In this document: positions 1 to 5,897 of the stretch, piece by piece
Numbering within the stretch: position 1 is the first letter of the stretch
How the letters are laid out: each line of letters starts with the position of its first letter
Source of the DNA: Lentisphaeria bacterium
GTDB taxonomy: Bacteria; Verrucomicrobiota; Lentisphaeria; Victivallales; GWF2-50-93
Length of the DNA: 6,847 nucleotides
NCBI GenBank assembly: GCA_020056205.1
Contig: JAGVIF010000524.1
Span: 1 to 6,847 of the forward strand
Direction: 5' to 3'
Made by a program: the position numbers and the translations under genes
Notes under the pieces: model-generated
The model's database searches: none
What the model was told of the DNA's origin: nothing
Seen by the model: only the letters and a program-made list of their open reading frames with translations

Positions 1-99
1 AAGACCGCTGCGGGTATTGCCCCTGCCAAAAATACTTGCGAGCCCTCCGATGGCATCTGCAACGGCGCGGTTTATGAGTTCTGCAATTGGCTCTAAGGA
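1..99. other. Unresolved left edge, possible gene end
   Basis: The left edge is open in several frames but none gives a protein I recognise. On the + strand, frame 1 reads 31 codons to TAA at 94-96 and could be the 3' end of a gene cut by the window; the palindromic block starting at 100 would then sit just after its stop, a usual place for such repeats. On the - strand an open frame reads a protein-like helical stretch (ELINRAVADAIGGL) towards the edge, but it has no ATG, GTG or TTG start after its upstream stop near 149. The longer + frame ending at 241 runs straight through the palindromes and hairpin, so I do not call it. Coding status is undecided. Confidence 0.2.
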
Positions 100-170
100 T
101 TTCGAAAAAAGTAACTCGGGTCTATCTGACCCGATAGTCGCGGGTCAAATAGACCCGCGCTACTTCGAAA
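100..170. repeat. REP-like double palindrome
   Basis: Two palindromes of the form GGGTC-N5-GACCC lie in tandem at 117-133 and 141-157, centres 24 bp apart. Each can fold alone: a 6-bp stem at 117-122/128-133, and an 8-bp stem at 139-146/152-159 (cgcgggtc/gacccgcg). They also match each other as one inverted repeat, with 17-nt arms identical at 16 positions around a 7-nt loop (134-140). Read as - strand RNA, the one mismatch becomes a G-U pair. An outer stem joins tttcga (100-105) and agta (110-113) to 161-170, with four A residues bulged. The layout is typical of extragenic palindromic repeats. A pair of operator sites for a dimeric regulator is the alternative. Confidence 0.7.
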
Positions 171-194
171 TGCGCATTAACTTAGTGGCATTCG

Positions 195-233
195 ACCCCG
201 AAATTAGCGGCTTACTGCTAATTTCGCGGTTTT
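195..233 (+). terminator. Hairpin with T tail, possible terminator
   Basis: Arms cgaaattagc (199-208) and gctaatttcg (217-226) pair perfectly over 10 bp around an 8-nt loop. Three more pairs (195-197 with 228-230) follow after one C-C mismatch. The 3' side runs into tttt at 230-233. This fits a Rho-independent terminator reading rightward, although the T run is short and the lower stem is AT-rich. It could instead be another unit of the repeat cluster that begins at 100. If it terminates transcription, it would close whatever gene enters from the left edge. Confidence 0.4.
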
Positions 234-241
234 ATCAATAA

Positions 242-324
242 GAAACTGCCCAAGAAAGAGACACGCTAAAGTCGAAGATCCCGAGCCGCGGGGCCTCGGG
301 GCTGTGAACTCCGACGGCAGTTTC
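242..324. other. Multi-stem inverted-repeat element
   Basis: The ends gaaactgcc (242-250) and ggcagtttc (316-324) are a perfect 9-bp inverted repeat. Nested inside are gtcg (271-274) with cgac (312-315), continued by two more pairs (276-277 with 309-310) after one A-C mismatch, and a GC-rich 6-bp hairpin cccgag/ctcggg (280-285/295-300). A 20-nt purine-rich bulge (251-270) lies on the 5' side only. The nested stems could form a long asymmetric RNA fold in the leader of the esterase gene at 467, but I do not recognise any riboswitch or small RNA family. It may equally be a structured dispersed repeat. A perfect AAAGGAG follows at 325-331, but no start codon lies at a usable distance. Confidence 0.45.
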
Positions 325-333
325 AAAGGAGAA
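318..333 (+). repeat. 16-nt direct repeat, copy A
   Basis: The 16 bases cagtttcaaaggagaa here recur exactly at 4762-4777. Copy A overlaps the 3' arm of the structured element at 242-324. In both copies a degenerate tract of aact/actt-type short words follows; here it is pyrimidine-rich (aacttccc, tactttccc, tctactttt, about 333-375). Both copies are intergenic and both lie upstream of a gene on the same strand (134 and 44 nt before the respective start codons), which suggests a dispersed intergenic element rather than chance. Confidence 0.6.
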
Positions 334-466
334 CTTTAGAACTTCCCTACTTTCCCTTCTACTTTTTTCACTTGGACGCCGCCGGACAGGAGGGAAAGAA
401 GAATTTCCAGCATTTTTCCATTTTTTGACTTGATTTTCCGTCCCTGTCGATTTATCTTTCATCGTC

Positions 467-2164
467 ATGAAAATCAAAATTCCTATCGGTTATAGAATTA
501 CAATCGTCATTTTTTTCATCCTTTTTTCTTCATCTCTGCTGCGTTCCGAAGAAAAGAAAAACTATCGGACCGGGATTATTCCGGATTTCGGCCTTAAAAC
601 CCGTCTGCATTCAAATCCCGAAGACTATTTTTCAGGCAGTATTCGCAAAAAAATGAAAGAATACGTAGATATAAAAAAATGGCCTGATGAAGATAAAAAG
701 GCGTTGGATTCGATAAGTTATGACATCAGCGCCCAATCTGCTTTTCTATATGTTCCCGGAAATTATGACGGAGGAGATGGATGGGGCCTCTTTGTTCATA
801 TTTCACCTTCAGACAAAGGCGGCCTGCCGGGCGGCTGGGATAAGATTATGGAGAAACAGAAAATGATCTTTGTCTCAGCAAACGGAACTCAAAACAGCAC
901 ATCCACCATAAAACGGGTTGTAATGTCGCTGGATGCAATGGCAAGCGTACGCAAGGAATACAAAATCGCTTCCGGACGAATAATTGTCAGCGGACTATCA
1001 GGAGGCGGTCTTATGTCTATGTTGACCGCGATTAATTATCCCGAATATTTTGAAGGCGCCATAAGTCATTCCGCAATGGTTTTCATCATTGACCAGGACT
1101 ATGATGGAATCGGAGGTTCATTCCTCAAATATATTCCTGAGCGGGAGATCAAGGACCTCGCGAAGAAGAGCATTAGGTGGGCATTTGTCTCCGGCACGAA
1201 TGATTATAACTACAAACACATCGTTGAATGCATGAAAGGATGGAACAAGATGGGCTTTGATGTGAAATTTTTTGAACAGCCCGCAATGGGTCATGCCAAT
1301 TGCAATGAAGAATGGCTGGATAAAATAATCACCTGGATAGAAGAGAAGACAAATGCATCCCAGCTTGAAAAGCTTACGACGCTGTATAAAGCGAATAAGT
1401 TTCCGGAAACATACAAATTGGCAAACGATATTCTTAAAAAAAGCCCGGCCTGCACCCCGCAATACAAGAAAGCTGAGGAGATCAGGCCTGAACTTGATGA
1501 AAAAGCCAATAAGATATCCGAGAAAATACTTTCAAATAATTCCTCCGAAATAAAAGAGATTAACACTTTCATAAACGACTGGGGAAAAGAGAATCCATGC
1601 ACGGCAAAAGCGAGAGAAGTGTTCAACAGCGAGGGAGTCAAAAACGCAGAAGCTTTGCTTGCAAAAGAGCCTCATGATAAAAACAAGTTGAAAGCCTTTT
1701 TGTCCACATGGGGAGATTATCCCTGCGCGGCGCCGGTAAAAAGTTCATTTGACAAGATAGGGGCCGAAACATTTAAACAGCTTAAAGAATCAAAGGCCGG
1801 CATTCCGCAACTCATATCATTCGTCAAGTATTGGGCGGGATGCCCTTGCGCGGAACAACCCGCGGAAGAGTTAAATGCATCCGCCGAAAAGGAATTGAAT
1901 AATTTAATATCCAAGCCGGCGCTTACTTGTGTTCAAGTGACCGGATTCATGAAGAAATGGGAAGGCTTTCCTGTTTATGAGAAAGCCCTCGGCGAACTTT
2001 CCAAACTGGCGGAAAAGGAATTATCAGAAATCCAAAAGGTAAAAAACGAATTCTCCAAAAAGTCAAAGCTTAGTTCGTTCATTAAAAAATACGAGGGAAC
2101 TGAAGCCTCACAAAAAGCGCAGGAAATCCTTTCCTCGTTAAGTTCAAGGAAAAAACACGAATGA
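467..2164 (+). CDS. Secreted alpha/beta-hydrolase esterase with C-terminal repeats
   Basis: 565 aa. Residues 1-27 are a Sec signal peptide (basic start, hydrophobic core IVIFFILFSSSLL), so the product is exported. Residues about 85-295 form an alpha/beta-hydrolase domain of the PHB-depolymerase/CE1-like esterase type. The nucleophile elbow is G176-L-S178-G-G, preceded by a beta strand (RIIVS). The likely acid is D246 in GTNDYNY and the likely base H276 in MGHANC, in the correct order for a Ser-Asp-His triad. Ester hydrolysis is well supported; the substrate is not. An acetyl or feruloyl ester on a polysaccharide is the inference from the GH94 neighbour. Residues 300-360 are helical and TPR-like, and 362-558 form a repeat array (see separate entry), so the protein is about twice the length of the catalytic domain. 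The ATG at 467 is chosen because it opens the signal peptide and an in-frame TGA lies at 431-433. No Shine-Dalgarno is seen. The stop overlaps the next start by ATGA. Confidence 0.9.
   Translation: MKIKIPIGYRITIVIFFILFSSSLLRSEEKKNYRTGIIPDFGLKTRLHSNPEDYFSGSIRKKMKEYVDIKKWPDEDKKALDSISYDISAQSAFLYVPGNYDGGDGWGLFVHISPSDKGGLPGGWDKIMEKQKMIFVSANGTQNSTSTIKRVVMSLDAMASVRKEYKIASGRIIVSGLSGGGLMSMLTAINYPEYFEGAISHSAMVFIIDQDYDGIGGSFLKYIPEREIKDLAKKSIRWAFVSGTNDYNYKHIVECMKGWNKMGFDVKFFEQPAMGHANCNEEWLDKIITWIEEKTNASQLEKLTTLYKANKFPETYKLANDILKKSPACTPQYKKAEEIRPELDEKANKISEKILSNNSSEIKEINTFINDWGKENPCTAKAREVFNSEGVKNAEALLAKEPHDKNKLKAFLSTWGDYPCAAPVKSSFDKIGAETFKQLKESKAGIPQLISFVKYWAGCPCAEQPAEELNASAEKELNNLISKPALTCVQVTGFMKKWEGFPVYEKALGELSKLAEKELSEIQKVKNEFSKKSKLSSFIKKYEGTEASQKAQEILSSLSSRKKHE
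1550..2140 (+). repeat. Five tandem ~42-residue protein repeats in esterase
   Basis: Residues 362-558 of the esterase contain five units beginning about every 41-45 residues, at roughly 362, 407, 448, 489 and 534. The core of each is hydrophobic-x-x-F-hydrophobic-x-x-W followed by a short turn: NTFINDWGKENPC, KAFLSTWGDYPC, ISFVKYWAGCPC, TGFMKKWEGFP and SSFIKKYEGTE, where the last has Tyr for Trp. A Pro-Cys pair ends the turn in units 1-3 and is lost in units 4 and 5. Each unit then has an amphipathic helix rich in Ala, Glu and Lys. The last unit is truncated. The units are diverged at sequence level, so this is an old duplication. Paired helices as in TPR-like solenoids are the likely fold. 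A binding or anchoring role is inference. Confidence 0.75.
2146..2164 (+). promoter_or_regulatory. Shine-Dalgarno and ATGA stop-start overlap
   Basis: AAGGA at 2146-2150 lies 10 nt before the GH94 start codon at 2161. That start shares ATGA with the esterase stop (TGA 2162-2164). The arrangement fixes the GH94 start and indicates translational coupling of the two genes on one mRNA. Confidence 0.8.
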
Positions 2165-4551
2165 AATACGGTTATTTTGACGACAAAAATATGGAGTATG
2201 TGATTGAGAGGCCCGATACGCCGGCGCCCTGGAGTAATTATCTTGGCAATACAAATTACGGAGCGATAATAACTAACAATGCCGGCGGCTACAGTTTTTT
2301 TAAATCATCGGCTCAGGGACGTTTTATAAGATACCGGACAAATTCAATTCCGTCCGACCAGCCCGGCAGATACATTTATTTTCGCAACAACGCCGACGGC
2401 GACTACTGGAGCGCTTCATGGCAGCCCGTGGGAAAAAGTTTATCCGAATACCGCAGCGAATGCCGCCATGGCACGGCTTACACCACGATAAAATCAAACT
2501 ATCGCAGTATCATCTCCGAAACCACTTATTTCGTTCCCCTCGGCAAAAATTATGAAATATGGGATCTCACGCTGAAAAACAACGATGACAAAAAAAGGAC
2601 GCTTTCCGTTTTTTCGTTTGTCGAATTTTCCTCCGAATGGCACTTGGCGCAGGATCTTATCAATCTGCAATTTACGCAATACACCGTAAAAATGGATTTT
2701 GCGGACGGGATAGTGAGATACGCGATGCTTGACAATGTTCCGGAAGATCCGGATAATTTTCAGAACCGCGATCAGCGCCGCCACGCGTTTTTCGGGGTTG
2801 TCGGAGCGGATTCTGCCGATTTTGACACGGACAGGGACGCGTTCATCGGTCCATATAGGTCTTATTCCAATCCGCTCGCGGTGGAAAGCGGGAAATGTTC
2901 GGGCTCCCTTGCCCACGGGGACAACGGTTGCGGCGCGTTGAGGAGCGAGTTCGTCCTCGCGCCAGGAGAATCAAAACGGATTCTTCTAATCTTGGGGATA
3001 GGCAAAGCTGAGACGACCGGCAAAGAAGTCCTGTCTCATTATTCAGGTTTTAAAAAAGCCGACGAAGAATTTACCGAACTTAAAGATCACTGGCGCTCAA
3101 AACTCGAAAGGTTTAAAGTAAAAACGCCGGAACAAAATTTTGACAGCATGATAAATGTGTGGGGCGCGTATAATTGCCTTATGACATATTCGTGGTCGCG
3201 CGCGGCAAGCCTCGTTTATTCCGGCGAGAGAGACGGTCTTGGTTACAGAGACACTGTTCAGGACATCCTCGGCGCGGTTTCACTGATCCCTGACGAGGCG
3301 GCCGGACGCCTTGAACTGATGATAAGCGGACAGCTTTCACACGGAGGAGCAATGCCGGTGATAAAGCAGTTTTCACATAAACCTAGCGCTGAACAAATGA
3401 CAGATCCGGATAAACTTCGCTCGGATGATTCTCTGTGGTTGTTCAACACCATCCCGGCTTATGTCAAGGAGACGGGCAAAATTGATTTTTTTAAAAAAGT
3501 CATACCCTACGCCGATAAAGGGTCGGGAACTGTTCTCGACCATTTGAGGAGGGCGATAGGATTCAATATGGAACGAAGGGGGGCGCATGGATTGCCCTGC
3601 GGGCTTAGCGCGGATTGGAACGACTGCCTCAAACTCGGCTACCGCGGAGAGAGCATATTTGTCGCGTTCCAACTCAGATTCGCGATAAAAACGTATATAG
3701 AAATATGCCACCTGATAAAGGAGTATGCCCAGTTGGAGCAGGCTGAAAAACAGCTTAACGAACTGGATTTGGCAATACATAAACACACATGGGATGGAGA
3801 ATGGTTTGTGAGAGCCTACGGAGAAGACGGGTCAGTGATAGGAAGCTCTTCACAGAGCGAGGGAAGCATTTTTCTGAACACGCAGTCGTGGGCTGTCATA
3901 AGCGGGGCGGCAACCACTTCTCAGGCGGAAAAAGCTATGGATTCTGTTTTTAAGAAGCTTGCGACTGATTTTGGCATAATGCTTTGCGCCCCCCCTTTTA
4001 AAACGGCCGATTATCACGTGATAAGGGCGGTGGTTCTCAATGAAGGGCAAAAAGAAAATGCCGGCATCTTTTGTCATCCGCAGGGCTGGGCTATAATGGC
4101 GGAATGCCTTCTCGGCAACGGCGCAAGGGCATACAGATATTTCAAAAACTTCATGCCCTCCGAATATAACGATAAAGCTGAAGTCAGGCAGATAGAGCCT
4201 TATGTGTATTGTCAGTCAACTCACAGCAAATACAGCAGAAGATTTGGCGCGTCAAGACTGCCCTGGCTTACAGGCGCGGCAACATGGGCGTATTACTCGG
4301 CGACTCAGTATATTATCGGGATCCGTCCCGACTATTACGGGCTCAGAATATCGCCTTGCCTTCCGCCTGAGTGGCAACAGATAGAAGTCAACAGAATCTT
4401 CAGAGGTAAAAAATTCAAAATCAGCATTAAAAACGGCGCGAAAGGCAAAGGCATATCAAAACTGGCTTTCAACGGCGAAAAATATGATGGAGAATTAATT
4501 TACGCTATTGACTTCAAAAATGAAAATATCATAAACGTCGAATTAAGTTAA
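2161..4551 (+). CDS. GH94 disaccharide phosphorylase
   Basis: 796 aa, close to the usual ~790-820 aa of GH94 (former GT36) cellobiose, chitobiose and cellobionate phosphorylases. It inverts a beta-linked disaccharide with phosphate to give alpha-sugar 1-phosphate plus sugar. No signal peptide, hence cytoplasmic. Domains by family analogy: N-terminal beta-sandwich (about 1-280), linker, (alpha/alpha)6 barrel (about 310-715) and C-terminal beta domain. The start MKYGYFDDKN and PAPWSNYLG (21-29) match the family N-terminus. The general acid is D488 in ADWNDC (484-489). Phosphate and substrate residues are R363/D364 in GLGYRDTVQD, H639 in FCHPQGWA and T704-G705 in LTGAATWAYY; SDDSLWL (421-427) is also conserved. 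The catalytic set is complete. Segments 395-420 and 684-700 (CQSTHSKYSRRFGASR) differ from classical cellobiose and chitobiose phosphorylases, so the disaccharide is unresolved; cellobionate, laminaribiose or others are possible. Start fixed by ATGA overlap and AAGGA. Confidence 0.93.
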   Translation: MKYGYFDDKNMEYVIERPDTPAPWSNYLGNTNYGAIITNNAGGYSFFKSSAQGRFIRYRTNSIPSDQPGRYIYFRNNADGDYWSASWQPVGKSLSEYRSECRHGTAYTTIKSNYRSIISETTYFVPLGKNYEIWDLTLKNNDDKKRTLSVFSFVEFSSEWHLAQDLINLQFTQYTVKMDFADGIVRYAMLDNVPEDPDNFQNRDQRRHAFFGVVGADSADFDTDRDAFIGPYRSYSNPLAVESGKCSGSLAHGDNGCGALRSEFVLAPGESKRILLILGIGKAETTGKEVLSHYSGFKKADEEFTELKDHWRSKLERFKVKTPEQNFDSMINVWGAYNCLMTYSWSRAASLVYSGERDGLGYRDTVQDILGAVSLIPDEAAGRLELMISGQLSHGGAMPVIKQFSHKPSAEQMTDPDKLRSDDSLWLFNTIPAYVKETGKIDFFKKVIPYADKGSGTVLDHLRRAIGFNMERRGAHGLPCGLSADWNDCLKLGYRGESIFVAFQLRFAIKTYIEICHLIKEYAQLEQAEKQLNELDLAIHKHTWDGEWFVRAYGEDGSVIGSSSQSEGSIFLNTQSWAVISGAATTSQAEKAMDSVFKKLATDFGIMLCAPPFKTADYHVIRAVVLNEGQKENAGIFCHPQGWAIMAECLLGNGARAYRYFKNFMPSEYNDKAEVRQIEPYVYCQSTHSKYSRRFGASRLPWLTGAATWAYYSATQYIIGIRPDYYGLRISPCLPPEWQQIEVNRIFRGKKFKISIKNGAKGKGISKLAFNGEKYDGELIYAIDFKNENIINVELS

Positions 4552-4586
4552 GGCGAACTTTGCCCGCAATAAAGAATAAAGAAAGG

Positions 4587-4628
4587 GTTCACCGTTCGCC
4601 GTTCAGCGTTTAGGGTTCAGCGTTCAAG
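4587..4628 (+). repeat. Tandem heptamer array GTTCAGC
   Basis: Six consecutive 7-nt units: gttcacc, gttcgcc, gttcagc, gtttagg, gttcagc and gttcaag, followed by a decayed seventh (gttttaa). The consensus is GTTCASC. The array begins 35 nt after the GH94 stop and is the first of four adjacent microrepeat arrays in this intergenic region. The ggcgaac at 4552-4558 can pair with gttcgcc at 4594-4600, but the loop is long and no T run follows, so I do not call a terminator. Confidence 0.8.
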
Positions 4629-4663
4629 GTTTTAAAATTGGAAATAAATACAACTCTGTATCA

Positions 4664-4699
4664 CTTACGTCCCTTACGTCCCTTGTGTCTCTGTTGTGA
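4664..4699 (+). repeat. Tandem nonamer array CTTACGTCC
   Basis: Two perfect 9-nt units cttacgtcc (4664-4672, 4673-4681) are followed by two diverged units, cttgtgtct and ctgttgtga. From memory, similar strings of 'ccttgtgtct..gtgaa' type recur between genes in many uncultured bacterial genomes, so this may belong to a dispersed family; that has not been checked here. The 9-nt period keeps any reading frame open. Confidence 0.75.
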
Positions 4700-4726
4700 A
4701 AAATGGGAAGGAAAATGGAAAAAGGC

Positions 4727-4756
4727 GATGCCGATAGCGATCCCGACCCCGAAAAA
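4727..4756 (+). repeat. Tandem hexamer array GATNCC
   Basis: Five 6-nt units in register: gatgcc, gatagc, gatccc, gacccc and gaaaaa, decaying to the right. In the frame of the downstream gene they would encode an artificial-looking Pro/Ile/Ala string (MPIAIPTPK), which argues against translation from the ATG at 4728. The word gatcccga at 4739-4746 also occurs at 277-284 in the upstream structured element. Confidence 0.7.
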
Positions 4757-4761
4757 GGCAA

Positions 4762-4777
4762 CAGTTTCAAAGGAGAA
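4762..4777 (+). repeat. 16-nt direct repeat, copy B
   Basis: Exact second copy of cagtttcaaaggagaa (copy A at 318-333). It contains AAAGGAG, but no start codon follows at Shine-Dalgarno distance: the next ATG is 44 nt downstream of the repeat, at 4821. It lies between the hexamer array and the A-rich array, so both copies sit inside short-repeat intergenic DNA. Confidence 0.6.
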
Positions 4778-4782
4778 AGTAG

Positions 4783-4818
4783 AAAACTTAAAACCTAAAA
4801 CGTTAAAACAGAAACGCT
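4783..4818 (+). repeat. A-rich heptamer array AAAACNT
   Basis: Five units: aaaactt, aaaacct, aaaacgtt (one base longer), aaaacag and aaacgct. The array ends 2 nt before the heptosyltransferase start codon and occupies the position where a Shine-Dalgarno would be expected. It has none, only an A-rich leader. Confidence 0.65.
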
Positions 4819-4820
4819 AT

Positions 4821-5891
4821 ATGTCCAAGAACGTTGAAAGAATTTTAGTTATAAAAACAAGCAGTCTCGGTGATGTCATCCATTGCTTTCCGGCTGTCTC
4901 TCTGCTCAAAAAACTTAACCCGAATGCGTCAATTGACTGGCTCGTCAACAAGTCTTTGGCGGACGTAGCCGGGTATCATCCTGATGTTGATGAAATAATC
5001 CATTTCGACAGGGACGGACTGTCATCGCCTTTATCATTTTTAAAATCGCTTTCTGGAATGCGAACCTCGCTGAAAAAAAACAAGTATGACTATATCATTG
5101 ATTTTCAGGGTCTTATGAGAAATGCTCTTGCCGGGCTCATGGCCGGTTCCGGGGTCATGGCTGGTTTTGACGAACCCAAAGAAACTTTGTGCGGACTTTT
5201 TTACGGGATAAAAATCCAGATTCCTCCGGACAAAGTTCATGCCGTCGAAAAGAACTGCGCATTGGCCGGTGGAATCTTTTCCGGCGAACTTGAGGCGCCG
5301 CCGTTTGCCTTCCCCAAAAATCCGGAAACCGCCGAAAATGTTCTTAAAATTCTAAAAGACTGCGGAGCTGATAATTTGTCCGGCATTGTCGCCGTCTCCC
5401 CCTGCGCCAGATGGGAGTCAAAAATGTGGCCGCCCGAATTTTTCGCCAACGCTTTGTCAATGGCCGCGGAGGAATTTCCCTCCCTGGATTTCGTCCTTAT
5501 AGGTTCTTCCGCCGATTCACCCTTTTGCTCCGGCATAAAAGAACGCTCCGGATTGAAAAAAATTCATAATCTCGCCGGAAAGACAAGCCTTAAAGAACTC
5601 ATTGAACTGATAAGGCTCAGCAGAGTGATGCTTTGCGTTGATTCAGGCCCGATGCACGTAGCCGCTGCGCTGAAAGTTCCTGTCCTCGCTCTTTTCGGCC
5701 CCACAGACCCGCTCAAAACAGGCCCCTACGGAAAACAACATACCATTTTCCAAGCCAAAGAAGGTTGCATAAAATGTTTTAAACGCTACTGTCACCGGGT
5801 CACAAAAGAGTGCGTTGACAAAATCAAAGCCGAGGATTTTGTCTCGGATTTTAAACATATATACTCTATAAGGCTTAAAATAAAGGTGTAG
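4821..5891 (+). CDS. waaC: GT9 LPS heptosyltransferase (WaaC-like)
   Basis: 356 aa from ATG 4821, slightly longer than E. coli WaaC. GT9 enzymes of GT-B fold transfer L-glycero-D-manno-heptose from ADP-heptose to Kdo or heptose of the LPS inner core at the cytoplasmic face of the inner membrane. Seen here: N-terminal strand plus KTSSLGDVIH (12-21) with D18 at the position of catalytic Asp13 of E. coli WaaC; K201 in SKMWP, matching the WaaC lysine; donor-site motif VDSGPMH (D274, H279), then GPTDPLKTGPYG (293-304). A cysteine cluster (C316, C319, C324, C331) resembles the tail of many heptosyltransferases. The KTSS signature favours heptosyltransferase I over II, but another GT9 specificity is possible. 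The frame stays open upstream to an ATG at 4638, but that stretch is microrepeat DNA and the family begins at about 4821, so I take 4821. No Shine-Dalgarno precedes it. It implies an LPS-bearing outer membrane. Confidence 0.9.
   Translation: MSKNVERILVIKTSSLGDVIHCFPAVSLLKKLNPNASIDWLVNKSLADVAGYHPDVDEIIHFDRDGLSSPLSFLKSLSGMRTSLKKNKYDYIIDFQGLMRNALAGLMAGSGVMAGFDEPKETLCGLFYGIKIQIPPDKVHAVEKNCALAGGIFSGELEAPPFAFPKNPETAENVLKILKDCGADNLSGIVAVSPCARWESKMWPPEFFANALSMAAEEFPSLDFVLIGSSADSPFCSGIKERSGLKKIHNLAGKTSLKELIELIRLSRVMLCVDSGPMHVAAALKVPVLALFGPTDPLKTGPYGKQHTIFQAKEGCIKCFKRYCHRVTKECVDKIKAEDFVSDFKHIYSIRLKIKV
5882..5888 (+). promoter_or_regulatory. Ribosome binding site AAAGGTG
   Basis: AAAGGTG lies just before the heptosyltransferase stop (TAG 5889-5891) and 9 nt before the ATG at 5898. 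It supports that start and co-expression of the two genes. Confidence 0.65.
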
Positions 5892-5897
5892 ATAAAA

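Noticed and set aside
17..241. 74-aa + strand frame at the left edge
   Set aside because: It reads through both palindromes and the hairpin, has no Shine-Dalgarno and resembles no family.
425..457. Sigma70-like promoter before the esterase (TTGACT at 425-430)
   Set aside because: No convincing -10 box lies at 16-18 nt; only weak T-rich candidates such as gattta are present.
235..477. 80-aa - strand frame upstream of the esterase
   Set aside because: It is made of the structured element and the pyrimidine tract read backwards, overlaps the esterase start and has a biased composition.
2494..2916. 140-aa - strand frame inside the GH94 gene
   Set aside because: Shadow frame over well-conserved GH94 coding sequence, with no ribosome site or family resemblance.
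4552..4600. Terminator after the GH94 gene
   Set aside because: The only inverted repeat (ggcgaac/gttcgcc) has a loop of about 35 nt and no T run.
4587..4628. CRISPR array
   Set aside because: Units are 7 nt and directly adjacent, without spacers, and no cas gene is present.
4638..4820. N-terminal extension of the heptosyltransferase
   Set aside because: The added residues are translated microrepeats. The family begins with the strand just before KTSSLGDVIH, which fits the ATG at 4821.
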